Shown here in pieces: positions 12,201-17,031 of a DNA stretch of 64,000 nt; within the stretch, counting starts at the first letter, position 1; every line of letters starts with the position of its first letter. The translations under genes were made by a program, and so were the position numbers. Under the pieces are notes generated by a model. That model was given only the letters and a program-made list of their open reading frames with translations. It searched no databases and had not been told where the DNA came from. This DNA is from DASPKX01 sp035627835 (GTDB lineage Bacteria; Verrucomicrobiota; Verrucomicrobiia; Limisphaerales; SXQI01): contig DASPKX010000005.1 of NCBI GenBank assembly GCA_035627835.1, positions 1-64,000 of the forward strand, in the 5' to 3' direction.

Positions 12201-13021
12201 CCATGGGGCTGCTGCCGATTTCCATGTTCAACTCGGTCCTGTCATCGGCCAGCCGTGCCTGGCAAACGGGTGATTTCGTGCGCCCGACGATGGACCTGGT
12301 CCGCCAGTGGTTCCCAAACAGCCGCGTCCTGCTGAACCGGACCGCCATGCGCGAGGGCATCACCGACGAAACAGCGCTGAAGGCCTCGCTCGCGGCCAAC
12401 GCTCCAACTGGGGTGGACGTTAAGGGCAGTCGCCCGCAAAGCGGTGGGAGCCGGATCTATTCGGCGACTTCGGACAACGTCGACAACATCGTCAACGCAC
12501 TCTCCCGTCGTGGCGGTCCTGACATGGCCGCAGTGGAGCGCGAGCGCCAGAAAGCGATTGACCAGCGGGTTAAGGACGGCCAGACGCCCGAGCAGGCCTC
12601 GGCGTCCGTAGATCGGGCGGTGCTCGCCCGCAATCCTTACTTGGCTGTCTATGGCCGGGAGCTTACATCCTCCGAAATGGCCAGCCTTGAGGCGAAGATG
12701 TCGCCCGAGGAGAAGGCGATTAAGCAGCGGGTTGAAGATGGACGACGGGCATACGCTCAGGCATTCGGGGCCGCAGAACCAGACTTCGTGAACCAGCGTC
12801 GTGAAGATGGCGGCTCTGGGCCGACACGCATTGGGTTGCGCCGTGGTCGTCTGGGACCATCGTTTACCAGTGCCTCCGCTGCGCCTGCCACCCCTGCCCC
12901 AGCCCGTGTGAGGCTGCGCCGTCGGCGCCCTGGGCGTGTCTCCCTGCGTCGGATGCGCGTGAGAAGCCGCCTGCCACGCCCAAAGAGGATTAGGCTTCGG
13001 AGGATCCGATCTGTGTCTTAA
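254..13021 (+). CDS. Giant DarB-like polyvalent phage protein (methylase-helicase-peptidase-nuclease modules)
   Basis: This is a 4255-residue protein. The N-terminus (VEGFGLMEFPDGTPENEI) is the short module often found at the start of phage internal or injected proteins. A Pro-rich linker spans ~511-556. An inorganic-pyrophosphatase-like polyvalent domain spans ~577-716, and a barnase/EndoU/ColicinE5/RelE-like (PBECR) domain ~776-893. An N6-methylase domain follows at ~1134-1270 (NPPF at 1225-1228). The Strawberry-notch helicase has Walker A GTGVGKGR (K1574), DEAH at 1681-1684 and GRSHRSNQ at ~2077-2084. A metallopeptidase-like segment carries HEVVGH at 2587-2592 and EE at 2641-2642. Long helical regions and a hydrophobic stretch (~3900-3930) lead to an Arg-rich tail (4192-4255). 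Methylase-helicase fusions such as P1 DarB are virion proteins that protect injected DNA from restriction; that role is inferred here. The 3' end overlaps the convergent gene by 32 bases. Confidence 0.9.
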   Translation: MAIQVDVEGFGLMEFPDGTPENEIVSKIETRKAGATPAPMLPNDILGRVQQAYDLAKPAKPPGQVLFSPQPTPPPTGKVRFGPEPIGADFLATQEPPAVAHPPRNAFLTTNEPPSVAPRIQLQQAASQKKQSLLAEMRALVGAPQVSEGALMAEEIKRQVAEAFKANWNLQPGIVGGKTIIDSARESFQMPAPATKTAHEFFAREATPEQLAPFAGAAFDVKKSAELFAAAKRAEADQATPEDLALLIAHNSDKQRDSTLGYKVAKILWHLPAFAAELATTAGIYNLAKEGGEAAVLRGASKFIDQAAEKAAVKFAARATGGVAGSALQAAAAGPARIASGTIERMTPEVAVTDNGALVVSQTGETLPAALSKAYVEQFIETLTEHSGGVLGEVAGKIGRTLQLDKIPGAAKVQAFKAALQNFFRAKPGSTLDEALSTLRTKGAWNGWLSEIGEERIGEVLRPLLIEGEEYHFPSAEQLAAEGIAFAIPGAAAMGARAAERAISGRSSTQPPAAVPEAVTSPTPAPTSPSSAPTSPTVPGVPPIIPTPEPPSATPKAQDLADAAAQVNPAPTEAQKEAGNYKKGHVTIHGLNVSIENPAGSIRSGTDKSGRPWQVTMPAHYGYFKRTEGKDGDAVDTYIGPNAESTKAFVVNQVDAESGKFDEHKVMLGFDTQEQALAAYDAAFSDGNGPKRRKSVSETTVDGLKTWLTSGDTTKEFAVTQPAATPAVAQPRVKIGLRRGRIEPPVPDDPTPLIKEVVDAAARPRGVKQFFRDLGVAVERVVTLAREKAGLDIAGYNHIIDEDFVRHVFDKHGDPKTEISRGNIPVTRDDFGLIPQVISSPDSVEAGELNNGLPTLVLRKTFPDGTTIYVEEVRKGRRKLAAVTMYKKPPRALPSSASGEHTPEALPRQAQENIPQTAATSQAPEAQQGYGDKNKVFTRDKYEEAKRKLREKLKQVGAGVDPEIMMLAGEMGGYHVEAGVRKFSDWSAKMVEDVGENIRPYLKAIYAFIRNYPGFDGSGMESDAEVNAAPPAPSQASKMSPSQMLADRVRAKVAAGESFTWQQLFEWADGVFGGTQADGKYSPKDAYDAMELGVNQHIAEMPLGESPAANVAALKEIIQRLPTQTKRTAEQDEFQQFSTPPPFAYLAGWVAKLTPNDVLLEPSAGIGGLAVFGKKAGASVVVNELSPRRRAVLELMGFNRVFGENAEQLNNILPKDVVPTVVVMNPPFSSTAGRKQGSRDTSNGARHIEQALARLAPGGRLVAIVGEGMAMDRPVFRSWWSEIKSKYNVRANIGVNGQEYAKYGTTFDNQILVIDKTGPTVQDVIVGKVERTEDLIPLLQAIRDERNQTRTGTPANGSAEPAPAQPSGKAKIGLGRRKARLQPAPRVSTDGVGSSQPSSGSGQQRGTQSPAGETVPVDTAGSVELPDVRGTQSAGGRSGAGDRTGEESSGSSGNTAAAVGRDGGVLLPDLAVRENAASEEKLEENAVFEDYRPQINVEGAIDHPTPLAESAAMASVRYPSPAYRPKLPESFLKDGKISGPQAENVLLAGQAHSVLLPNGERRGYFIGDGTGVGKGRTIAAIILDNWNQGRKRAVWVSKNDRLAPDALRDLADVGIDPEFLLPHAKVKSGEPIAKSEAILFTNYKKLSSPPPKPKKGGGTLTRLEQIKKWLGPSFDGVIMFDEAHQMGNALESKGARGRKKPAAMALAAMDLQRAFPKARVVYVSATGATELNNLAYAERLGLWGEGTPFPNVKEFINQVGAGGVAALEVVAKDMKAMGLYLSRTLNFKGVEYDRVEQQLNTDQERMYNTLAEAWQVVLRNVGAAVEATGMTGQPRGKAMSAFWGAHQRFFNQILTSLQMPAVRSAIRRDVEDGHSVVVQIVNTNEAAMERAVSRKEEDEDTDLENLDITPREILMQYVENSFPTTQYEEFTDKDGNVRTRPVLDSEGNPVKNAEAVAMKEDLLNRLASISVPQGALDELIDTFGVDAVAEVTGRGRRVVYKETPEGRKRVIEPRGEKANSADVEAFRDDRKRILVFSDAGGTGSSYHADKRYKNQRLRKHYILQPGWRADNAIQGLGRSHRSNQAQPPFFRLVLTDIPGHKRFISTIARRLEQLGALTKGQRQTTSTGIFSARDNLESSYAREALRKFLRDVGAGAVEGLSPAQFEEQTGLALTDEDGNFVGEEIPIQQFLNRLLSMSIDMQRLTFEEFGKRLDAVIEWHTANGTLDIGLETLMGLSTRIGERKTLWTDSGSKAKTEYVKVEVEQPTKTTQWQDAWLDGVQFARNLRSGMIWKLAGPRSRAESSGRITEYYSASSPLQGAQQIDLPDAHDAKKFEILKGEAAKTLWNEVIQKAPKTRTDTYNLITGTILPIWDRLGGVQRIARAQTDKGERLLGILVPDSQLSKILSNFNVDSDLSVSPEQAVQKLEQGSALRLANGWRIKPVRVSGDERYELEGPSLPHHEELEKHGVFMERIQFKMRYFIPTSPATAAKTIGAITRTRPVVEVTGGQRFSLGAPTHGMSISRVWEAVDKLAAHWENAPQIDVVSRPEWAHEGALVRGVFDPGLQKVIINAAAIDSAEEAEFVVLHEVVGHYGLRQVLGSQFDTVLDEVGENISNQVLEPIAKERALNLSKAADRRLAIEEYIADNAGVRQSLWQQFVTTLRTLLRKLFGLTPTSNQIADLLNASRRAVEVGSGVDGVGSDAPRYSLKPISTTTDYKEFLGSADIMPKADADSNRKAAMAENLAAVGHLAEKFKSLPTEVRSQLGEISGRLAVVKRAAKDLGTGAPVGNLLNVVSALSPDDPALQTQMIFAAAVNMIALRDSQSEFEQAVEKLKAEVADVSQAEVKKSSEERLIETTAALINFERGRLTSERDKAAEDRRDALNAQLNQLVNADEGVRRVIEAAAGSLPASLEKTGTPEQIVDAFRAARAAGLTVYASDELIALTESMMLKTPDLRARLLSIRSPQKTERVIQLENLLDRKTKALGFLREALNAPEFRENLEIAAEYTGIREIKAKVNDAGELIYENPLNSAERVTIRNGFGSDVAQENANALLKAASWFQSYVDSPTADPIKRRAYEHQLWMIQNVHLNQAFNPEVGKLVAGDYNPFEALIRATAGWMDVLEHTHDMLAGRANRAAYQELQNYSNARQAVVQAHQDLRLKATLSAEKAAKAHGLTVPQWEEQIGDIVLGSYQNRGDVKLRAGSKVNGRTVTAQDMQAVAAQKAYTDGVSAAVRRLESSTATGKRSPIRIRDRVANTSIEREAQDISGMTVPQRLKYIARAFLADWEKASDRSLSKEDKQDAREEVLSRYFDIAVLSHFDSFSNPQYAADLKSPLRGYYRKLAEQRAESGVAPSSLDDAAGQIFDMQRDLPAEQQLSVEEIKEQIVKEIDHAVNMFTQDEKTAPKLVGDHADVEIVKAENFLNRPRGKRILPRGFYEYTVATHESQNSVQNAVLDIYAQRYLNSLNSLRDGLQTEITRMEEELKAEGGRQNIAKAQKLGANFLDYDEAKQLLVQVTRSIESFRTHVKARQTEETDLYTGFNLARGLVANSLLQRAGTLVANYFGSVIQRVQMEQLMLQSGRSIFGRIPFVRSVTAAAAAATESAKALVKTATVLASSPLLKNTRFQAAADELKRNPAVWSQWAASVISGLQEERQGLDRAIAAGVVDEDPAAHNLHASVALFGQGGRISRKPLTRRQRFFTRPLQSAITLFNELGMGIQLPRALGAHLVDRLINSQVDGLTRKITSHLHVWSAQGFKNRDAFGMDPLSTPLTPQEVFGRADATARDLTALRDFFGKAGVNLDKALIEYHQKLTKAKADGTAPEDVQLLSEDEYNSLMIEVGKWINKGMFSNRPFANNSMSRAMMLFMGYGINQNAQLSKLLAHHSSEEAGAKTTGRAALVTAELLFATILVGGFMAFPLAALLHWWLYRERTMVKDIAEAESFAEATKIAIQRSAKNLPLLGNALNMVMGTVAPTGNFGAFTMGLLPISMFNSVLSSASRAWQTGDFVRPTMDLVRQWFPNSRVLLNRTAMREGITDETALKASLAANAPTGVDVKGSRPQSGGSRIYSATSDNVDNIVNALSRRGGPDMAAVERERQKAIDQRVKDGQTPEQASASVDRAVLARNPYLAVYGRELTSSEMASLEAKMSPEEKAIKQRVEDGRRAYAQAFGAAEPDFVNQRREDGGSGPTRIGLRRGRLGPSFTSASAAPATPAPARVRLRRRRPGRVSLRRMRVRSRLPRPKRIRLRRIRSVS
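4284..4670 (+). CDS. Candidate overlapping gene inside the giant gene (+1 frame)
   Basis: A 128-residue frame starts at ATG 4284 (GTG 4281 also possible) in the +1 frame relative to the giant gene. Its translation looks like a normal folded protein, with scattered Trp (MEWG, QWTPQEVWNF, FQTWP), amphipathic helices and an acidic segment (KAPEGDPEPEIELEKN). The giant protein in the same bases is a low-complexity Ser/Gly/Thr linker after its second Arg-rich motif. That reversal is what a real second frame would produce. No clear ribosome binding site is seen upstream and no family is recognised; it could also be a former gene absorbed into a linker. Confidence 0.35.
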   Translation: MNATKPEPEHLQTDRLNQHPLNQAAKQRLVSAGVKLDFSLLHAFQLMEWGVRNPQVEADNKGELRVLLEKLYQWTPQEVWNFLMFGERKAPEGDPEPEIELEKNPAEAAATLLQQLDGMAGSYFQTWP

Positions 13022-13310
13022 TGGCTTTATCTAAGGCCTGCTTGCCACACGTTACGATTACCGCGATCTTCCACTTAGCTTTGTGGGTAGGCGAGAATGC
13101 GGACATTGCTTCTGCATAGCTGGCCCCAAGATCGGGCAAGTCCAAGCGAAAGTCGTGCTCAACACTGCCGTCAGGCGCGTAGTACCATGACACGGCTTTT
13201 TGCGCTGTTAGCCTAGCCAGACCGACCGCAGCACAGATTTCGTTTATTTCTGGCAGATTGTCAGTGGCCGAAACCAGCGCTTCTTCTGGGCTATTAGTCT
13301 TCACGGACAC
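12990..13310 (-). CDS. Small phage protein of unknown function
   Basis: This 106-residue protein begins at a GTG (13310) inside the end of the upstream gene (17-base overlap). Its 3' end runs 32 bases into the convergent giant gene. The sequence is soluble-looking, with a central YAPDGSVEHDFRLDLPDLG stretch and a C-terminal helix. It is the last gene of the leftward small-gene operon that starts near 17717. No known domain is recognised. Confidence 0.6.
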   Translation of the reverse strand: MSVKTNSPEEALVSATDNLPEINEICAAVGLARLTAQKAVSWYYAPDGSVEHDFRLDLPDLGASYAEAMSAFSPTHKAKWKIAVIVTCGKQALDKAIKTQIGSSEA

Positions 13311-13551
13311 CCTGCTCTCCCGCTTTCTTCGCTCGATACTTGGCCCAGCGGGCTTCGATCGCCTTCTTGGCTGCCAAGCGCCGAGCCTCGGAGCCTTTGC
13401 CGGCCGCTCCGCCCTTCATTCCAGCCTTCACAGCGCGAGCTTTGACGAACTTCTTAACCGTGTAGCTGATGTCTTTACCGCAGTGCGGGCACTTCATGGG
13501 CGTCTTTTTGGACGCCGGAGGGCAACAGGTCAATGTCTCATCTGCGATCAT
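13294..13551 (-). CDS. Small basic zinc-ribbon protein
   Basis: An 85-residue protein. Cysteines at the N-terminus (CC, then CPHCGKDIS) suggest a CxxC zinc knuckle, followed by a Lys/Arg/Ala-rich helical tail (repeated KK and AR pairs) likely to bind nucleic acid. It overlaps the upstream gene by an ATGA (13548-13551), which implies translational coupling. The family is not recognised; a transcription- or DNA-binding accessory role is only inferred from composition. Confidence 0.65.
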   Translation of the reverse strand: MIADETLTCCPPASKKTPMKCPHCGKDISYTVKKFVKARAVKAGMKGGAAGKGSEARRLAAKKAIEARWAKYRAKKAGEQGVRED

Positions 13552-13775
13552 GCTGCCCTCCCGAGGAAGTAATCAGTCAATTCTGTGTTTTCCCCGTGCC
13601 TGCGCAGTCTCGCCGGAGGTAAAGCGAGCCGCTCACCATTCGATCTCTGAACAATCAGAGCGTCACCGCTGACGCCGACCACGCGCCCGCGCCGCGTCAC
13701 CCAACGCTGGCATGGGTCAAGCCGGTGCTCGGTCCAGTGAACCAGTTCGCCCTGCTGGAAGTCCGTTACAACCAT
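13548..13775 (-). CDS. Small phage protein, SH3/KOW-like beta protein
   Basis: A 75-residue protein of alternating beta-type sequence (GELVHWTEHRLDP, RRGRVVGVSGDALIVQ, ERLALPPARLR). This resembles the small barrel folds seen in many phage accessory proteins, but no family can be named. It is coupled to the downstream zinc-ribbon gene by ATGA and overlaps the upstream gene by ten bases. Confidence 0.6.
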   Translation of the reverse strand: MVVTDFQQGELVHWTEHRLDPCQRWVTRRGRVVGVSGDALIVQRSNGERLALPPARLRRHGENTELTDYFLGRAA

Positions 13776-14098
13776 GGCACCTCCAGATGGAAGAAGAATG
13801 GCCTGACAGGTTTGTTATCGTCGAAGGCTCTTATCCAGGCTCGGACTACGGTTGGCAGTTGGACTCGCTCAAGGGACCAACAAGGATCGCTGAGGCGCTT
13901 CGTGGTCCATGCGCTGGACGTCGGCGGAGTGTCTAAGACAACGCTGTCACCCCAGACGCTGACATCAATCGCAGTGACGTTCACCTCTTGCGCACGGGTC
14001 ACGCGCTTGATGGCCAGCGCGACTGGGCAACGCCAGCAGTTGCCGGATTGTCCGTGCCGAATGTCAGCGTCAGTGACCTCAACTTTGATTTTGGTCAT
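13766..14098 (-). CDS. Hypothetical phage protein
   Basis: A 110-residue protein starting MTKIKVEVTDADIRHGQ. A CWRCPVA segment near residue 21 is a possible metal or redox CxxC. The N-terminal half has the look of a conserved phage protein (VTDADIRHG, then CP-ALAIKR), in which small hydrophilic residues precede a helix. The C-terminal half is aromatic-rich. It sits in the leftward operon and overlaps the upstream membrane gene by ATGA (14095-14098). Function unknown. Confidence 0.65.
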   Translation of the reverse strand: MTKIKVEVTDADIRHGQSGNCWRCPVALAIKRVTRAQEVNVTAIDVSVWGDSVVLDTPPTSSAWTTKRLSDPCWSLERVQLPTVVRAWIRAFDDNKPVRPFFFHLEVPWL

Positions 14099-14280
14099 CG
14101 AGACAGCCTTTCAATCAGCCAATCCAAGCCGATCAGCACCATCGTGAGCAGCATACAGCCGACACAAACGCCGCAGACCACGTCCATAATGCGGCCGATG
14201 AATCGGACAGCCGCCGGGTCGTCCCGATCGTCAGGCAGCGTCAGGAATGGTTTCTGCCTCTGGTTTTTCAGTTTGTTCAT
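14095..14280 (-). CDS. Small single-span membrane protein
   Basis: The ATG at 14280 is preceded by AAGGAG at good spacing, which decides this start over a longer in-frame option. The ~61-residue product has a basic N-terminus and one hydrophobic segment (VCGVCVGCMLLTMVLIGL) near the C-terminus, so it is probably an inner-membrane protein. It overlaps the next upstream small frame by about 50 bases in another frame. A lysis-accessory role would fit the size but nothing in the sequence shows it. Confidence 0.55.
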   Translation of the reverse strand: MNKLKNQRQKPFLTLPDDRDDPAAVRFIGRIMDVVCGVCVGCMLLTMVLIGLDWLIERLSR

Positions 14281-14407
14281 TGTTCTGGTTCTCCTTGCGA
14301 TAGGCTTCCGCGGCATCACGAAGCTCGAGCTGGTTGGCCAAGCAGCAGTGCTCTGCCTGGGCCAACGCAGCTCTTATGAGCCTCTGGGTTGTTGCATCTC
14401 CTATCAC
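14231..14407 (-). CDS. Small helical protein with GTG start
   Basis: A 58-residue frame, too short for routine gene finding. It starts at a GTG that shares GTGA with the stop of the upstream gene. The translation is a charged helix (LIRAALAQAEHCC, LELRDAAEAYRKEN) with an acidic Gln/Glu tail. The 4-base start-stop overlap and the natural composition support coding. It overlaps the start of the membrane-protein gene downstream by 50 bases, so at least one of the two assignments could be wrong. Confidence 0.45.
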   Translation of the reverse strand: MIGDATTQRLIRAALAQAEHCCLANQLELRDAAEAYRKENQNNEQTEKPEAETIPDAA

Positions 14408-14414
14408 GTTAGAG
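14401..14414 (+). promoter_or_regulatory. Recurrent element copy CTATCACGTTAGAG (+ orientation)
   Basis: This is a variant of the near-palindrome found upstream of several phage genes, here spanning the GTGA junction between two small leftward genes. It reads on the opposite strand to the other copies, so it may be fortuitous or a site for a regulator that recognises the dyad. Confidence 0.35.
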
Positions 14415-14550
14415 GTTTAGGTGACTGGTATTGTGAGGTCGGGTTGTTGCGGACCTTACGAATCTCGCGCTCGGCCCACGCAAGCGCTGCCACGCCTCCA
14501 CAGAGAAATCCGAGTATGAAGAAGAAGGCGAATGGGAGGAAAACGTTCAT
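14404..14550 (-). CDS. Short membrane protein
   Basis: A 48-residue protein starting MNVFLPFAFFFILGF. One hydrophobic segment (residues ~3-24, ending GGVAALAW) is followed by a basic, polar tail, typical of a single-pass phage membrane peptide. The start lies four bases from a copy of the recurrent ACGTTA element (14554-14567), and the stop is fused to the GTG of the next gene. Function unknown. Confidence 0.6.
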   Translation of the reverse strand: MNVFLPFAFFFILGFLCGGVAALAWAEREIRKVRNNPTSQYQSPKPLT

Positions 14551-14553
14551 AGG

Positions 14554-14567
14554 CTTTAACGTGATAG
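14554..14567 (-). promoter_or_regulatory. Recurrent promoter/operator element (CTATCACGTTAAAG)
   Basis: Read leftward, this matches the element upstream of the tRNA at 19663-19676 exactly over 14 bases. It lies four bases before the ATG of the short membrane-protein gene. The TATCAC part could act as a -10 box with an almost leaderless transcript, and the ACGT core is dyad-symmetric. Confidence 0.5.
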
Positions 14568-14586
14568 TTTGCGGCGAATCAAAGCA

Positions 14587-14871
14587 TCACCATTCAATCG
14601 TCGGCAGCCCCTCGATCACGTCTCCGTCGGCGTCGAAGCGGACGTACTCAAAGCCCTTCTCCCGAATGAGCTTCATCAGCGCGATGAACTCCGGGCTGAA
14701 ACCCTCACTACTGGCCTCGAACTCATCCATTTCGCTCGCTGGAGGCACGGCCAGCAGATCAGACCACTCGTCCTGCATCCGCCAATTGCGATGGTGCCGC
14801 AGGGAAGCGCCATCATCCTTTGTTATGTGGGCCGTGGAAATGACAGCCATCGGGTAAACGGGTATTTCCAT
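14587..14871 (-). CDS. Hypothetical phage protein
   Basis: A 94-residue protein. I start it at ATG 14871, preceded by AAAGG, rather than at an earlier in-frame codon that would run into the upstream gene. It is acidic (EMDEFEASSEG, then EYVRFDADGDVIEGLPTIEW) and ends with a beta-type segment often seen at the C-terminus of small phage proteins. Family unknown. Confidence 0.6.
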   Translation of the reverse strand: MEIPVYPMAVISTAHITKDDGASLRHHRNWRMQDEWSDLLAVPPASEMDEFEASSEGFSPEFIALMKLIREKGFEYVRFDADGDVIEGLPTIEW

Positions 14872-14876
14872 AGCCT

Positions 14877-15605
14877 TTAGTCGTTCTGGAGCCACCACAC
14901 GAGGTGCTCAACGTCGTGACACCACGATTCATCTCCCTCAGGCTGAAAATCTTCGTGGTAGTCTGGGTCGCCATTATCAGGCTGAACGTCGACAGTGAAA
15001 CAAGCCTTGCCGTCTTCCGGCTTAACCCAGAGAAGAACCACATCTGTGGAGCGAGTGGACTTGCCCTCGCACTTGAAGTGCAAGGTTTGGTCAACTTCCT
15101 CGTGGAGAAAGCGCAAATGATGGCCATCAACCAACGCCACAAGTTCGCTGGGGAATTCGTATTTGGCGTAAAGGTCGAACCCTTTGCTTTTCCTGAAGTT
15201 CTCAATGCTGTTTGCCCCAGCGCAGAACCGAGCCAACCCCTCTCCTGATTCCTCCCAGAGATCGCCATGCTCAGGATCCAGCCAGAAGCCTGCCTGGTCC
15301 CATGACTTAAATCCTGCCGTCTCCCATGTCTCATTGATCGCAAGCTGCAATTCACCTTCGTTCTCATCGATGCGGTAGCGCAGAAGAGCGAATTCCTCGT
15401 GCTCCGAGCAGCCCTTCTGGAGCAATTCAGATGTTTGCAGGCCGATCAACCAGTCAGTGATCACCAACCTAAAATTACTTGGCACGGTGGACGCTGGCCA
15501 AAGATCATTCCTTGCGATCGGCCCAGCGACTGGCTTAAAGCCGAGGACCAGTGTCTCGCCCTCGTAGAACCAAAGGGAGCCGTCGCATACGATGGAGCGG
15601 TTCAT
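14877..15605 (-). CDS. Hypothetical phage protein, 242 aa
   Basis: ATG 15605 is preceded by GGGAGGG and overlaps the upstream stop as ATGA, which fixes the start over a longer frame. The protein is acidic with many Trp residues (GSLWFYEGE, ITDWLIG, ETWETAGFKSWDQ, HDVEHLVWWLQND). It has no membrane segment or signal peptide. It reads like a beta-rich cytoplasmic protein, but no family or catalytic motif can be named. Confidence 0.65.
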   Translation of the reverse strand: MNRSIVCDGSLWFYEGETLVLGFKPVAGPIARNDLWPASTVPSNFRLVITDWLIGLQTSELLQKGCSEHEEFALLRYRIDENEGELQLAINETWETAGFKSWDQAGFWLDPEHGDLWEESGEGLARFCAGANSIENFRKSKGFDLYAKYEFPSELVALVDGHHLRFLHEEVDQTLHFKCEGKSTRSTDVVLLWVKPEDGKACFTVDVQPDNGDPDYHEDFQPEGDESWCHDVEHLVWWLQND

Positions 15606-16171
15606 TGAACCCTCCCCTCTGCCTTGGCAACCACCCGACGGGCATTCGCCAGCCACTCACCTTGCGCTGTGACAGGAGAAAACGCCTCCTCAGCCCACCC
15701 GGGACGCTCAGCAATCAGCCTGAGCAGCGCAGAGAGGCTGCCCAGCATCTCAGGCGCAGCGGCGAACAACTTCGCCCGCTCCTCAACCTCCTGCTGCGTG
15801 TGACCAACGGCGCAAACCTTCGCAACCGTGTGGCCCTGAGCATCACGAATCGCCCACCGCTGCATCTCCAACCCTTTATCGACGTCGTAGGGCTCAACGG
15901 TGAATGGTGGCGGAATTTCCCGTTTCGCGTCGGCCATGGCTGCATTCCTTTCGGTTTCCGCCTCAAACCTCACATCGGTCAGCGTGTAAACATCCTTCCA
16001 GGAGCGCTCGCATTTCATGCATGACACATCGTAAACAATCTCACCCCCGCGATATGCGGTGGCGAGATCGTTGTGGAGGTGTGCGCCCTTGCAGAACGGA
16101 CAGTGATACGGATTGCCCAAGTAGGCTGCTTTCATATCGCGTAGGTTGGGTGGTGGTTCCGGTGTGGTCAT
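15602..16171 (-). CDS. Zinc-ribbon protein with AAAPEML...AKAEGR tail
   Basis: A 189-residue protein. The N-terminal zinc ribbon has two CxxC pairs (CPFC, then CMKC about 25 residues later). The C-terminal module LFAAAPEML...VVAKAEGR is a widespread phage tail sequence shared with the next two genes upstream. Overlaps by ATGA on both sides place it in a translationally coupled set. Proteins with this tail are common in early regions of phages but have no established function. Confidence 0.7.
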   Translation of the reverse strand: MTTPEPPPNLRDMKAAYLGNPYHCPFCKGAHLHNDLATAYRGGEIVYDVSCMKCERSWKDVYTLTDVRFEAETERNAAMADAKREIPPPFTVEPYDVDKGLEMQRWAIRDAQGHTVAKVCAVGHTQQEVEERAKLFAAAPEMLGSLSALLRLIAERPGWAEEAFSPVTAQGEWLANARRVVAKAEGRVQ

Positions 16172-16416
16172 GGCTGCCTCCCTTCGGCTTTGGCGATGGC
16201 GGCGGTGATGGCCTTAAGCGTCAGGTCGTCAAGACCGCCATGGCACTGTCGCAACTCAACGAGGTCCTTCTTGGCCTCTTTGAGAACCTTAAGCAGTTCA
16301 GCGTTTTGCAGCGTGAGCCGCTGAATCTCGTCATACTCCGTTTGAATGTTGACGGTGTAGCCGCAGCTTTCGCAGTGCGTAGAAGGGGAAAAGTCGGTTG
16401 TTGATGGTTGGCTCAT
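16168..16416 (-). CDS. Small zinc-knuckle/coiled-coil protein with AIAKAEGR tail
   Basis: An 82-residue protein. A CESCGY CxxC motif at residues ~15-20 is followed by a coiled-coil helix (IQRLTLQNAELLKVLKEAKK). The tail ITAAIAKAEGRQP matches the tails of the two neighbouring genes. It is coupled by ATGA at both ends. It looks like a shorter relative of its neighbours that kept only the ends of the module. Confidence 0.65.
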   Translation of the reverse strand: MSQPSTTDFSPSTHCESCGYTVNIQTEYDEIQRLTLQNAELLKVLKEAKKDLVELRQCHGGLDDLTLKAITAAIAKAEGRQP

Positions 16417-16961
16417 TCCTGCCTCCCCTCAGCCTTGGCAATGGCCGCCCGGATGCTTGGAGCATTCACTCTAACGGTATCGGGGTCGCACTCCATCACG
16501 ACGTCCAGCGCTTTTTTCAGCTCCTCCAGCATCTCTGGCGCAGCGGCGAACAGCCTCGCCCGAGCCTCCACCTCAGCCGGAGTCGCTCCGACTGGATCCA
16601 CAGTGGCTACGCCATGACCGCCAGCGTCGAGTATCGCCCAACGCTTCCACTCTTCATTCTCATCAGCCATGAATGGCTTGGCCGTGAACGGCCCAATTCC
16701 AGGCTCTGGCTCCTCATGTCCCTTGCACCCCGTTTGGTAATCAAAGTTGTCGCAGCCTTCATACGGAAGCACACGACGCCCAAGCGCCTTGTTCTCCTCC
16801 AGCCATGCACGGGCTTCAGCAGGGGTTGCCCATGAGCCGTCATCCTTCTTAAACCAGCCCTCCAAATCTCGATCCTTCAGACGCAGCGCACCTTCGATGC
16901 TTTGCGCCAGATGCCGTATCGTTCGCCTGCCTTTTGGCTTCTCTGTGGTCTCTGTCTCCAT
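16413..16961 (-). CDS. Phage protein with LFAAAPEML/AIAKAEGR module
   Basis: A 182-residue protein. ATG 16961 has AAAGGA upstream and is preferred to an upstream GTG at 16994. The N-terminal third is basic, and the middle holds a KKDDGSWATPAEARAWLEEN segment. The C-terminal third (ARARLFAAAPEMLEELKKAL, then AAIAKAEGRQE) is closely related to the 15602-16171 gene. It is the third member of a tandem set, suggesting local duplication. Function unknown. Confidence 0.65.
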   Translation of the reverse strand: METETTEKPKGRRTIRHLAQSIEGALRLKDRDLEGWFKKDDGSWATPAEARAWLEENKALGRRVLPYEGCDNFDYQTGCKGHEEPEPGIGPFTAKPFMADENEEWKRWAILDAGGHGVATVDPVGATPAEVEARARLFAAAPEMLEELKKALDVVMECDPDTVRVNAPSIRAAIAKAEGRQE

Positions 16962-17031
16962 GTGGTTTTCCTTTTGTTCTCGGGGTTGATTCACCCGTGC
17001 GCGGCCCGCTCGTGACCGCGTGGCGGAGGAA

